Positions 51,914-59,605 of a DNA stretch of 64,000 nucleotides are shown one piece after another (position 1 is the first letter of the stretch; every line of letters begins with the position of its first letter). This DNA comes from Methanofollis liminatans DSM 4140 (lineage in GTDB: Archaea > Halobacteriota > Methanomicrobia > Methanomicrobiales > Methanofollaceae). The stretch spans positions 889,706-953,705 of the forward strand of contig NZ_CM001555.1 in assembly GCF_000275865.1 (NCBI RefSeq), in the 5' to 3' direction. A program made the position numbers and the translations under genes. The notes beneath the pieces were generated by a model. It did not search any database. It saw nothing but the letters and a program-made list of their open reading frames with translations, and was not told the origin of the DNA.

Positions 51914-52374
51914 TCCGCCTCCTCCCCGACCCCTTTGAGCATCAGGAGCACGATCACCGAGAGGGCGCCGAGCACCTCGATCCCGACGGCGAGGTTCATC
52001 AGGGGGATGACGCCACCGGTGTTGAGGTCGCCGGGGTTCGGCCCGAAGGCGACGATATTCCCGAAGACCGCCCCGCCGTTTGCAAGCCAGTTCGAAAAGA
52101 ACGTCCCGCCAAAGCCGAAGGCCGCGGCCGCCGTCCCGATGAAGAGGAGGAGGCCGAGGGCTTCGCTGCCTTTGAGGGCGCCGGGGCCGATGCGCCTGCC
52201 GATCTCGCCGGCCCCGAAGGCGGCGATGAGGAGGACGATCCCGGTGGCGATGACCGCCCCGCCCTGGAACCCGCCGCCCGGCGTGAGGTGGCCGTGGGCG
52301 ACGATGTAGAACCCGAAGATCAGGACGAAGGGGAAGAGGATCCCTGCCGCCGCCCTGACGATTTTCGTCATCAT
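51910..52374 (-). CDS. mbhF: Membrane-bound hydrogenase subunit MbhF (MrpB-like)
   Basis: A 154-residue MnhB-domain protein. Signatures are [18 protein letters not shown] and [17 protein letters not shown], with four hydrophobic helices. Together with MbhA-C and MbhG it forms the sodium-translocating part. Overlaps mbhE and mbhG. Confidence 0.93.
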   Translation of the reverse strand: MMTKIVRAAAGILFPFVLIFGFYIVAHGHLTPGGGFQGGAVIATGIVLLIAAFGAGEIGRRIGPGALKGSEALGLLLFIGTAAAAFGFGGTFFSNWLANGGAVFGNIVAFGPNPGDLNTGGVIPLMNLAVGIEVLGALSVIVLLMLKGVGEEAE

Positions 52375-52646
52375 TCGTCTTCCTCCGTCGAGAATTTCCT
52401 GAAGAGGAGGCCGACGCCGAGGACGGCGGTGAAGAGCACCGTCGCCTCGCCCAGGGTGTCGAAGCCTCTGTAATCGAAGACGACCGCTGTGACGATGTTG
52501 TTGGCGCCGGTCTGCTCCTGTCCGTGCCCGATGAAGTAGTCGTCCATCTCCGAGGCTGCCGGGGCGCCGAAGCTGAGGGCGAACGCCAGGTACAGGAACG
52601 CCCCTGCAAGGACGACGACGGTCAGCGCGCGCGCGATCCCTCTCAT
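52371..52646 (-). CDS. mbhE: Membrane-bound hydrogenase subunit MbhE
   Basis: A 91-residue protein with two membrane helices; [27 protein letters not shown] is typical of the MbhE/MrpA C-terminal part. Position after mbhD and 4-base overlaps confirm it. Confidence 0.9.
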   Translation of the reverse strand: MRGIARALTVVVLAGAFLYLAFALSFGAPAASEMDDYFIGHGQEQTGANNIVTAVVFDYRGFDTLGEATVLFTAVLGVGLLFRKFSTEEDE

Positions 52647-52897
52647 GCCGATCCCTCCTCGGTCCGTTCGGTCGCCCTGATGGCGACGATGTAGATGGCG
52701 GTCGTCAGCCCGGCCCCGATCCCGGCCTCTGCGATCGCCACGTCGGGTGCCTGCAGGAGGTAGAACTCCAGGGAGAGGAGGAAGGAAAAGACGCCGAAGG
52801 ATACGGCGGCGGCGAGAAGATCCTTAAATCGCCAGATGGCGACCGCCGAGGCGACGAGGCCGAGCAGGACGACGGCCTGCACGATCTCCTCGATCAT
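52643..52897 (-). CDS. mbhD: Membrane-bound hydrogenase subunit MbhD
   Basis: An 84-residue protein of three helices with [29 protein letters not shown], the conserved DUF4040/MrpA-type motif. It overlaps mbhC and mbhE. A strong GGAGGTGG lies before the ATG. Confidence 0.92.
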   Translation of the reverse strand: MIEEIVQAVVLLGLVASAVAIWRFKDLLAAAVSFGVFSFLLSLEFYLLQAPDVAIAEAGIGAGLTTAIYIVAIRATERTEEGSA

Positions 52898-53247
52898 TCC
52901 TCCACCTCCGCGAGGCGGTCGACCCTGGCCCGCGTCGGGCGGATCCCGGAGCGGTGTGCGGCGCGGGCGATCGCATGGGCGCCGGTGGCGTTGGTGAACG
53001 CCAGGGCGGCGGCGGCGATCGCCGTGTGGACGGCGAGGGTGAGGGATGCGGCGTCTCCCCCTGAGGCATAGGCCGAACCGGCGGCGACGATCACGGCGAG
53101 ACTGAGGAATATCGTCCCGAAGGTGGTGGTCTTTGTCTCGGCGTGGAGCCTGGTGTAGACGTCAGGGAACCGCAGGACGCCGATCACGCCGAGGGCGTTG
53201 AAGAGCAGGCCGATCCCGATGCATGCATAGATGATCCATTCGATCAT
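52894..53247 (-). CDS. mbhC: Membrane-bound hydrogenase subunit MbhC (MrpG-like)
   Basis: A 117-residue MnhG-type protein: FNALGVIGVLRFPDVYTRLHAETKTTTFGTIFL is diagnostic. Three helices and a charged C-terminal tail. Overlaps mbhB and mbhD. Confidence 0.94.
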   Translation of the reverse strand: MIEWIIYACIGIGLLFNALGVIGVLRFPDVYTRLHAETKTTTFGTIFLSLAVIVAAGSAYASGGDAASLTLAVHTAIAAAALAFTNATGAHAIARAAHRSGIRPTRARVDRLAEVEE

Positions 53248-53504
53248 GGCAGGTCGCCTCCGAGGTATTTTGCGATATAGAGGGTGCCCACGAAGGAGAG
53301 GAGGGCGTAGACGATCGCCACGTCCACGAAGATGACCTCGCCGTAGGCGATCGCCAGCAGGATCATCGCGGCGATGGTCAGGGTGTTCACCACATCCAGG
53401 GCGACGACCCGGTCCGGCGCCGTCGGTCCGGAGGCGAGTCTGACGAGGGCGAGGGCGATGAGCACGACGAGGGCGAGCACCGCCGGGATCCAGGGCTCGA
53501 TCAT
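53244..53504 (-). CDS. mbhB: Membrane-bound hydrogenase subunit MbhB (MrpF-like)
   Basis: An 86-residue MnhF-type protein: RLASGPTAPDRVVALDVVNTLTIAAM followed by FVDVAIVYALLSFVGTLYIAKYL. Overlaps mbhA and mbhC by 4 bases each. Confidence 0.94.
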   Translation of the reverse strand: MIEPWIPAVLALVVLIALALVRLASGPTAPDRVVALDVVNTLTIAAMILLAIAYGEVIFVDVAIVYALLSFVGTLYIAKYLGGDLP

Positions 53505-54025
53505 TCGGCGATCCTCCTGATCCAGTCTGCGAACCGGTAAAACGACGGGACGTCCTCAGGTTGGACGACCGCCTGCTTCTCGATGCCCTGATCGATGTGG
53601 ATCATGTGCACGAAGAGGTCGCCGCTCTTCTCGTCGACGTCGACGGTCAGGGTGCCCGGCGTGAGGGTGATCGAGTTCGCGAGCATCAGTACCGAGAGGT
53701 CTTTTGAGAGCCCCGGAGAAATCCGGACGATGCCCGGCCTGATCTTCCCGGTGATCACGCGGTAGGCCACGTCGAGGTTGGCCTTCGTGAGCTCGAAGAA
53801 GAACGGTCCGATGAGGTAGGCCGCAAGCACGATCCACCTGATCGGGTTTGCCATGCGATAGTCCCCCTTCGTGCAGAAGAAGGATCTGGCCATCGCCCCG
53901 GTCAGGAGGGCGAGGACGCCGCCGGCTAGCAGTTCAGGGGCAGACCAGAGGAGGATCGTTCCCGATCCCGCCGTCAGCAGCAGCCAGAGGGCGAAGGCAG
54001 AGAGTGCCGTCAGCAAAAATCGCAT
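53501..54025 (-). CDS. mbhA: Membrane-bound hydrogenase subunit MbhA (MrpE-like)
   Basis: A 174-residue MnhE-type protein with N-terminal helices and the soluble motif ANSITLTPGTLTVDVDEKSGDLFVHMIHID. It is the first gene of the 14-gene operon, which keeps the same A-to-N order as Pyrococcus furiosus mbh. ATG 54025 is preceded by an in-frame GTG that adds one residue. Confidence 0.93.
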   Translation of the reverse strand: MRFLLTALSAFALWLLLTAGSGTILLWSAPELLAGGVLALLTGAMARSFFCTKGDYRMANPIRWIVLAAYLIGPFFFELTKANLDVAYRVITGKIRPGIVRISPGLSKDLSVLMLANSITLTPGTLTVDVDEKSGDLFVHMIHIDQGIEKQAVVQPEDVPSFYRFADWIRRIAE

Positions 54026-54480
54026 CACCGGCCCTCAGTCCTCCATGATGTCATCAGCAATCTGGACAGAAACACCTGTATCACCATGATAATTGCCAGC
54101 GTGGACGGAACCGGTATGGGCCGATTGACTCTTCTCCAGATGGCAGATTATCACGATTAATTGTGGACATTCTGATGTAAAACCTTTCTTTGTGAGGCGC
54201 CTGGATCACGTTTCCGGGATCTTTTGTCTTTCTCCTCCTGCCAGGACGCATTTATCTCCAGATTTCTGTGTTAATTCCTGGATAGGGGCTGCATATGCAT
54301 GCGTGCAGGCTTTTCTCCTCCCTGAATCTGGGCGGATCCTGAAAATATCTATAATGGTCCATCTGATACGGACAATATCTCTTTATAATTAATTTAATCT
54401 CATTATCTATTCGTGAAACGCAGGGAATGTTTAAATATTATATTGTCATTTAATTGCACGTGCCCGGGAAAGCGTTCTGC
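54026..54480. other. AT-richer region between divergent mbh and zinc-ribbon genes
   Basis: About 455 bases, clearly less GC-rich than the genes around it. On the plus strand TTTAAATATTATA (about 54430-54443) is a probable TATA region for the gene at 54481. The mbh promoter should lie on the minus strand but I cannot point to one TATA box with confidence. A 39-codon minus-strand frame (GTG 54154 to TGA 54035) ends VQIADDIMED; it has no ribosome-binding site and I do not call it a gene. Confidence 0.5.
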
Positions 54481-55197
54481 ATGGTTCTTGGATACAGAGA
54501 TGTCTCTGATATGGAGGAGCAGTGGAGAGCAGCGCGGAGATATGATGCCTTTGAAGCTGAAAAATTCAATAAAACAATGCTCTCCGCTCTGAATGAGATC
54601 GATGCGGATCTCGCGCCTCCAGATGGCATTTACGTGTGCCCGTTCTGCGATAAAATTTCGTTCAGATATCTTAAAAAAGAGGGAGAAGCCCATCTCAGAT
54701 GTTCTGCATGTGGATCCGCTGTTACCCTGAATAATGAGGTCTGGGAAAATCTCCGCAGGCGCATTGAATATCTTTCCTTCACCTCGGGATATCCGGGGAT
54801 CTATATTCTCCATCATCTTATCGCTCTCCACGAAAAAAATAGCGCTCAATCCGTCATTTCTGGTGCAGAAAGCAGGGATGTCGAAAAAGCCATCGCTTCT
54901 CTCTCCAGTCCTGATGAGGAGGTTCGATACAGGGCCGCACGCTACCTCCGCATCCGCCGTCCGCCGCAGGCATTCATGTCTGCGGTCGCTGCTCTCAGCT
55001 CCGAACCGGTAGCGAAGATCAGGGTGATGCTCGTGCAGGCCCTCCGGTCTATCGGCGGAAAGGATGCGATCCCGCATCTCGTCGCGGCGACCGAAGACGC
55101 CGATCCCGCCGTCAGAAACGCCGCTCTTCATGCCCTCTCATCGTTCGAGGGGGCCGTTGTTAGTAACGTGGGCGGGCGCTCTGGCGGCGTTCGGTAA
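54481..55197 (+). CDS. Zinc-ribbon and HEAT-repeat protein
   Basis: A 238-residue protein. Residues 1-45 are charged and helical; a zinc ribbon follows with CPFC and CSAC about 24 residues apart (YVCPFCDKISFRY, HLRCSACGSAV). The second half (DVEKAIASLSSPDEEVRYRAARYLR, KIRVMLVQALRSIGG, DPAVRNAALHALSSF) consists of HEAT repeats. Start ATG 54481 is chosen for its position after the TATA region; TTG and GTG starts up to 27 bases earlier are possible. The first half uses more A/T-ending codons than nearby genes. Likely a nucleic-acid- or protein-binding scaffold; divergent from the mbh operon. Confidence 0.75.
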   Translation: MVLGYRDVSDMEEQWRAARRYDAFEAEKFNKTMLSALNEIDADLAPPDGIYVCPFCDKISFRYLKKEGEAHLRCSACGSAVTLNNEVWENLRRRIEYLSFTSGYPGIYILHHLIALHEKNSAQSVISGAESRDVEKAIASLSSPDEEVRYRAARYLRIRRPPQAFMSAVAALSSEPVAKIRVMLVQALRSIGGKDAIPHLVAATEDADPAVRNAALHALSSFEGAVVSNVGGRSGGVR

Positions 55198-55280
55198 ACG
55201 GCAGGCGCGAGAGAACTGCTTGATGATCTGCCGCCCCCTCTCACAGAGATACCCCCTCTGACACCAGTATTCGTCCCCTC

Positions 55281-55390
55281 ACGCGAAGAAAGAAGGTAGT
55301 GCTCTCATCCCCGCTACCTTCGCGTGCGTTGATGGCATGGGGAAGGAGTGTCTTGCACCATGGAAGGCAGATTGTCCCCTCCAGGTGCAA
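55281..55390. other. Two consecutive strong hairpins in an intergenic region
   Basis: Hairpin 1: CACGCGAA (55280-55287) plus GGTAG (55295-55299) pair with CTACC (55314-55318) plus TTCGCGTG (55319-55326), a 13-bp stem with a single 7-base bulge and a 14-base loop. Hairpin 2: TCTTGCACC (55349-55357) pairs with GGTGCAAGA (55382-55390), 9 bp with a 24-base loop. The rest of 55198-55491 shows no gene. It could be a structured RNA, the 3' end of the zinc-ribbon transcript, or a leader of the small gene at 55492. Confidence 0.45.
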
Positions 55391-55491
55391 GATGGCGCCC
55401 TGGTGATCGTTCGGATCTGTATCTGCAGTCCTAAAAGGAAGCCTATTTTTATGCGTCCCGGAATATTATAGCATATCTGGAGGGAAAGAAG

Positions 55492-55638
55492 ATGGCAAAA
55501 CCGGTCGAACGCGGGCTGGTCCTGAAGGGGAAAGACGCCCGCCGGTTCCATGAGTACATGGAGCGCCCCACCTATACGGACGACGCCCGCCGACTGATCC
55601 GACTCGCCGCACAGAAGGCAAAAGATCGCTGCCTGTAA
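55492..55638 (+). CDS. 48-residue basic protein
   Basis: ATG 55492 to TAA 55636-55638, preceded by GGAGGGA with 6-7 base spacing. The protein (MAKPVERGLVLKGKDARRFH, then EYMERPTYTDDARRLIRLAA and QKAKDRCL) is charged and probably two helices joined by a PTYT turn. Its size and layout resemble small archaeal proteins of antitoxin-like type, but no toxin gene is adjacent. Codon use matches the genome. Function unknown. Confidence 0.65.
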   Translation: MAKPVERGLVLKGKDARRFHEYMERPTYTDDARRLIRLAAQKAKDRCL

Positions 55639-55773
55639 ATCCGCTATGCTTCCCCCGCACTCCATTTTTCACTCGCCGGATCCGTTGGACTCGCCCTGCC
55701 GTGAAGGCGGAAATGAAAAGACCGGGGATCCGGTCTCGACGCCCATGCGCGAAGAGAAGCCCCTGCTTATGGC

Positions 55774-56520
55774 TCAGCCGTGCAGTTTCTCCAGCAATTC
55801 CGCGACGGCGTTGAGCACCTCATAGCCGCGGCAGGTGATCTGGTACTCGCCCCGCTCGTCCCGCTGGAGGATCATGCCGCTCTTCTGAAGTTTTTCGAGG
55901 TGGAAGAGCAGGTTTCCCCCGCGCAGGCCGGTCATTTTCGAGAGGTCGGTGAAGGATTTCCCCTCGCGGTAGAGGGCCTTGACGATCTGGATCCTGACCG
56001 GGCTGCTCAGCGAGTCGCTGAAGAGGGCGGCGGCCTCATCCTCGGGCATGGCCCTGACCAGGTCGCCGGTGTTGCTCTCCTCCCTGTACGCCCCGATCGC
56101 CCGCAGCATCCCGAGCTGCTGGCTGATCTGTTTCTCCGCCTCTTCGTGACAGCCTGAACAGCGTTCGAACGGCGCCTTCGATCGCAGGGCCGCCGCCTTC
56201 TCGCGGACGAGGCTGATATCCCCGGACGTGAGTTCTCCGGCCCTGAGGCGCTCCAGCATCTCTCCGAAGAGGTTCCCGAATACCGGCCGGCAGTTTTCCC
56301 ATAAGGGACACTCATTTGCTTCTTTGCCGATTGCGTCGCACCCGGCCTCCCTGTAGCCGTTCACGATGGCATCGGCGCAGGTGTTTCTGAACTCGGCGAG
56401 GAGGGCGGTCGCCTGCAGGTGGTGGGCCTGATCGGTGAACGTCTTTACGTCTGCCCTGAGTTCGGCGATCTCGCTCCTGATCTGGCGAATATCTTCGTTT
56501 ATGCCCTGTTCGGTGTTCAT
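55774..56520 (-). CDS. ArsR-like HTH regulator with Cys-rich sensory domain
   Basis: A 248-residue protein. Residues 1-40 are a coiled coil; the middle carries cysteines at about 48, 61, 71, 77, 120 and 123 (AGCDAIG, NECPLWENC, ERCSGCHEEAEK), a pattern suited to a metal or Fe-S site. Residues 165-245 are a winged helix (LSSPVRIQIVKALYREGKSFTDLSKMTGLRGGNLLFHLEKLQKSGMI). It is divergent from the pyridoxamine-oxidase-fold gene at 56632, so it probably controls that gene and itself. The signal is unknown; redox or metal is my inference. Confidence 0.82.
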   Translation of the reverse strand: MNTEQGINEDIRQIRSEIAELRADVKTFTDQAHHLQATALLAEFRNTCADAIVNGYREAGCDAIGKEANECPLWENCRPVFGNLFGEMLERLRAGELTSGDISLVREKAAALRSKAPFERCSGCHEEAEKQISQQLGMLRAIGAYREESNTGDLVRAMPEDEAAALFSDSLSSPVRIQIVKALYREGKSFTDLSKMTGLRGGNLLFHLEKLQKSGMILQRDERGEYQITCRGYEVLNAVAELLEKLHG

Positions 56521-56631
56521 CTGGTCTCCTGTCGCCCCGGGTTAGAATACTGTAGCGGCCGCGCTTGTGGTGTATTTTGATGACGGTTTTGTATATATTT
56601 ATATCTCACATTCAGGTATATGGTGAAAAGT

Positions 56632-57036
56632 ATGACAGCACTTACCGAAGAGATGAAAGCCGCGTTTGCAACGATAAAGGCATTCCCGGTCGCCACCGCC
56701 TCGAAGGACGGATGGCCCAATGTTGTGCCGATCGGGTTCGTGGAGCTCGTCGACGACGAGACGATCTGGATCGCCGACAACTTCATGAAAAAGACGCTCG
56801 CGAACGTGCAGGAGAACCCGAAGGTCTCGATCTACGTGTGGGGGCCGGAGACGAAGGGGTGTTTCCAGATCAAGGGCGACGTCGAACTGAAGACCGAGGG
56901 GCCGGAGTTCGAGAAGATGCAGGAGACCGTCCGCTCGAAGATGGCGCAGGCCCCGGCAAAGGGCCTCCTGATCATGAAGATCCGCGAGGTCTACACCTGC
57001 GCACCCGGCCCGAACGCAGGGGCCAGGCTTCTCTGA
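56632..57036 (+). CDS. Pyridoxamine 5'-phosphate oxidase-fold protein, paralog 3
   Basis: A 134-residue flavin-fold protein close to paralog 1 at 18744: FPVATASKDGWPNVVPIGFVEL, IWIADNFMKKTLANVQENP and GCFQIKGDVELKT are nearly shared, with the C-terminal YTCAPGPNAGARL. Start ATG 56632 aligns with the paralogs and has GGTGA upstream; ATG 56620 is in frame. A TATA box (GTATATATTTATATC) lies about 35 bases upstream. It shares a 110-base divergent promoter region with the Cys-rich regulator. Confidence 0.87.
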   Translation: MTALTEEMKAAFATIKAFPVATASKDGWPNVVPIGFVELVDDETIWIADNFMKKTLANVQENPKVSIYVWGPETKGCFQIKGDVELKTEGPEFEKMQETVRSKMAQAPAKGLLIMKIREVYTCAPGPNAGARLL

Positions 57037-57100
57037 TTTTTTTTCAGGGGGTTGAAAGCGTGGGTGTCGATGGATATCTGCCGCCGAATCTGTCCCGGGA

Positions 57101-57370
57101 TCAGAACGGCCCTGTCGGACTCGCTTCGTCCGCCGGGACGGCCACGAGCGTCTCGATGTCCATCCGGTCCGCCCGCTTCAAGACCACGTTCATCGCCACC
57201 TTTTCGTTCGGTGCTTCGAACATGACGACGGTATCGTACTTCCCGAGCGTCCAGTAGATGCCCAGGTATTTGACCTCACCTTTCATGTCGTCCTCGATAT
57301 CCTTCATGTTCTCGGCGACAACTTCTTTGGTCAGGTTTTTCTTGAATTTCGCAAGCGCAATGAAAAGCAT
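57101..57370 (-). CDS. GYD-domain protein
   Basis: An 89-residue ferredoxin-fold protein. LGIYWTLGKYDTVVMFEAPNEKVAMNVVLKRA is the GYD signature. Such proteins are small, often dimeric, and of unknown role. GAGGTGA lies before ATG 57370 and a TATA-like TTTATATACC lies further upstream. Confidence 0.88.
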   Translation of the reverse strand: MLFIALAKFKKNLTKEVVAENMKDIEDDMKGEVKYLGIYWTLGKYDTVVMFEAPNEKVAMNVVLKRADRMDIETLVAVPADEASPTGPF

Positions 57371-57550
57371 CGTTCACCTCGTTCCTTTGTGGGGCATTTC
57401 AGCATGGGAGAGGGCGGTATATAAAGTGGTTTATATGATGCGGAGGATGAGGTGGTGGGAGCGGGAGATCGGATCGTGGGGGTTCGCGGAAAAACCGAAT
57501 AAAGGCGGTGAAGTCATTTTTCACTAAGGGTAATCACCCCGGCAAAACAA

Positions 57551-57635
57551 TGCGAGGGAGGGGATTCGAACCCCCGAACTCCTGCGAGAATGGACCCTAA
57601 ATCCATCGCCTTTGACCTGGCTCGGCAACCCTCGC
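57551..57635 (-). tRNA. tRNA-Leu (TAG anticodon)
   Basis: Minus strand. Acceptor GCGAGGG/CCCTCGC pairs perfectly, discriminator A. The anticodon stem ATGGA/TCCAT with loop TTTAGGG gives TAG. A long variable arm (TCTCGCAGGAG region) and T arm GGGGG-TTCGAAT-CCCCT complete a class II leucine tRNA. Confidence 0.95.
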
Positions 57636-57714
57636 GTGCAGTTGAAAAAGGCACTCAATCATACGATTGCCCGGTATTTATATCTTGAAGCGGCCGGCAC
57701 CGCACGATGCCGTT

Positions 57715-58275
57715 TTACCCCTCCTGCCTCCGGCCCGCGACATACTCCTCCAGCGTGACGACGCGAGCATACATGCCGTTCAGCGCCGCCATGAAGGACG
57801 CGTGGATCGACGCGGCCGGGACGATCTCCCCCGAAAAGACCAGGTCCCGCGTGGCGCAGGCGTCTTCGACGACCGTGCAGGCGAACCCGGCCTCACGGGC
57901 CGCCCGCGTCGTGGCGTCGATGCACATGTGGCTCATCGCCCCGCAGATCACGCACTCGCTGACCCCCTTCTCCCTGAGCGCAGCGAGCAGACCGGTCTGG
58001 AAGAAACTGTTCGGGAAATGCTTCTCGATCACCGCCTCGCCCGGACCGGGCGCCACCCGCTCGTGGATCTCCGAGCCGCGCGTCCCCGGCAGGAGAAACC
58101 CGGCGCCTTCCCGCATCGAGATGTGGCGGATGAAAAAGACGGGTTTTCTCTCCTGCCTGAAGATTTCGAGGAGTGCGGATGCCGCGCCGGACGCCTGTTC
58201 CATGCCGACGCACTCCATTGCGCCGCCGGGAAAATAGTCGTTCTGGATGTCGATGAGGAGAAGGGCCTCTGTCAT
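57715..58275 (-). CDS. Isochorismatase-family cysteine hydrolase
   Basis: A 186-residue hydrolase. The catalytic triad is Asp in ALLLIDIQNDYFPGGAM, Lys in AVIEKHFPNSFFQT and Cys in VICGAMSHMCIDATTRAA. Members hydrolyse amides such as nicotinamide or act on isochorismate; the substrate cannot be read from sequence. Start ATG 58275 (MTEALLLIDIQ) fits the family; the frame opens 11 codons earlier. Confidence 0.92.
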   Translation of the reverse strand: MTEALLLIDIQNDYFPGGAMECVGMEQASGAASALLEIFRQERKPVFFIRHISMREGAGFLLPGTRGSEIHERVAPGPGEAVIEKHFPNSFFQTGLLAALREKGVSECVICGAMSHMCIDATTRAAREAGFACTVVEDACATRDLVFSGEIVPAASIHASFMAALNGMYARVVTLEEYVAGRRQEG

Positions 58276-58426
58276 GGGTAGAGATGGCCTCTCTGGCCAC
58301 AAGAACATGGCGCCCCGCCCCTGCCGACCGAACCGGTGCCCCCCCTCTCCGGATCGCCGCGTGAGACGGCGGTGGAATTCAACGGAAATAAATAAAACAC
58401 AAAGAAAGAGAAATACGGAGAGAACG

Positions 58427-58843
58427 ATGCTTGAGTACCTGAATACATTCGAACGATGGGTCTATCGGATCCTCACCGCCCTCCTTGCCGTCGTCATCGC
58501 CTTTTCCGTCTATGAACTGGCGATCCTGGTCGCCTACGGTCTCGTGGACGACCGGATGTTCAGGCTTGAGAACCACGAACTCCTCGGTGTGTTCGGGGCG
58601 TTCCTCCTCGTCCTCATCGGCATAGAACTCCTCGACACCATGAGGGCGTATATCGAGAAGCACGAGGTCCATGTCGAGGTGATCATGCTCGTCGCCATCA
58701 TCGCCATCGCCCGGAAGATCATCCTCCTCGAGTCCTCGGAGATGGCCGATCTCCCCCTGATCGGCATGGCCCTCCTGCTGATGGCGCTTGCGGCCGGTTA
58801 TTATATCGTCGTCAAGACGCGGCGGCTCCAGGACGGGGAGTGA
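58427..58843 (+). CDS. PsiE-type membrane protein
   Basis: A 138-residue protein with four transmembrane helices: ILTALLAVVIAFSVYELAIL, a central GVFGAFLLVLIGIELLDTMRAYI, HVEVIMLVAIIAIARKIILLE and LIGMALLLMALAAGYYIV. The IGIELLDTMRAYIEKHEVHVEVI block is the phosphate-starvation-inducible E (PsiE) signature. CGGAGAGA precedes ATG 58427. Function in Archaea is unknown. Confidence 0.88.
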   Translation: MLEYLNTFERWVYRILTALLAVVIAFSVYELAILVAYGLVDDRMFRLENHELLGVFGAFLLVLIGIELLDTMRAYIEKHEVHVEVIMLVAIIAIARKIILLESSEMADLPLIGMALLLMALAAGYYIVVKTRRLQDGE

Positions 58844-58892
58844 AGCGGCATTTTTCGGGCGGTTTTTTCGGGAGCGCCCTGCCATTAAGGCG

Positions 58893-59372
58893 CTACTGCC
58901 CGATAGATCCCTCTATGGAATCGGTATCTTCCCGAAAGAGTTCCTTTCCTTTTTCCGTGTATTCGATCACACCCAGTTGCCTGAGGAAATCCAGGTCGCT
59001 GTCGACCTCCCATCCCTCTGCAAGTTTGCCGTTCGCGATCCGCCAGATGAACACCATCTGCATCGTCAATCTGTTGCCGGTGGGAGGCAAGGTGACGCCG
59101 AACAGATTCCATCTGCCCGTATGGGTCCCGGTAGCGTTCACGCGGACCCAGACCCGGTCCCCTTCGGCGATCATATCCTCGATCGTCTCGTGCCAGTCAG
59201 GGAAACCTTCGAAGGCGATCTGAAAGAGCTGCCTGAAACTCTCCAGACCTCTTTGTTTATGGGTGTGGTCGATATAATCCGGTGCCACCAATGCATCGAA
59301 CAGGTCCAGGTTTCGCGTATTATAGGCATCGATAAACCTTCGGACAAGCGTCTTATTCTCTTCCGATGACAT
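58893..59372 (-). CDS. SnoaL-like ester cyclase family protein
   Basis: A 159-residue protein of the NTF2/SnoaL fold: VRRFIDAYNTRNLDLFDALVAPDYIDHT, GFPDWHETIEDMIAEGDRVWVRV and THTGRWNLFGVTLPPTGNRL. Such proteins bind small hydrophobic ligands or cyclise polyketides; the role here is unknown. A perfect GGAGGTGAT lies before ATG 59372, and CATTTAAATAG about 45 bases upstream is a good TATA box. Confidence 0.88.
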   Translation of the reverse strand: MSSEENKTLVRRFIDAYNTRNLDLFDALVAPDYIDHTHKQRGLESFRQLFQIAFEGFPDWHETIEDMIAEGDRVWVRVNATGTHTGRWNLFGVTLPPTGNRLTMQMVFIWRIANGKLAEGWEVDSDLDFLRQLGVIEYTEKGKELFREDTDSIEGSIGQ

Positions 59373-59605
59373 GGAACATCACCTCCCCTTGAAGATTTAC
59401 TTCCTATTTAAATGGTGCCGTCCTCTCGGGCGTCTCTTTTTTCCTGCCCGCTGGCCGCTAACTCCGGGTGTGGAGGATCAGGGTTCGGGAGCAACGTTGC
59501 GGGACCTGAACATGAAGGTGGTGTTCATCGCAGGAGACGAACCGCGATCGGCCCTGTTGTCCAGAACGATAAAAAAAAGAGTTTGATCTCCCGATCGGTC
59601 CGCCT

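Noticed and set aside
54035-54154. A 39-codon minus-strand frame upstream of mbhA ending VQIADDIMED
   Set aside because: Only a GTG start, no ribosome-binding site, and mixed codon use; reported as a note in the region entry and not as a gene.
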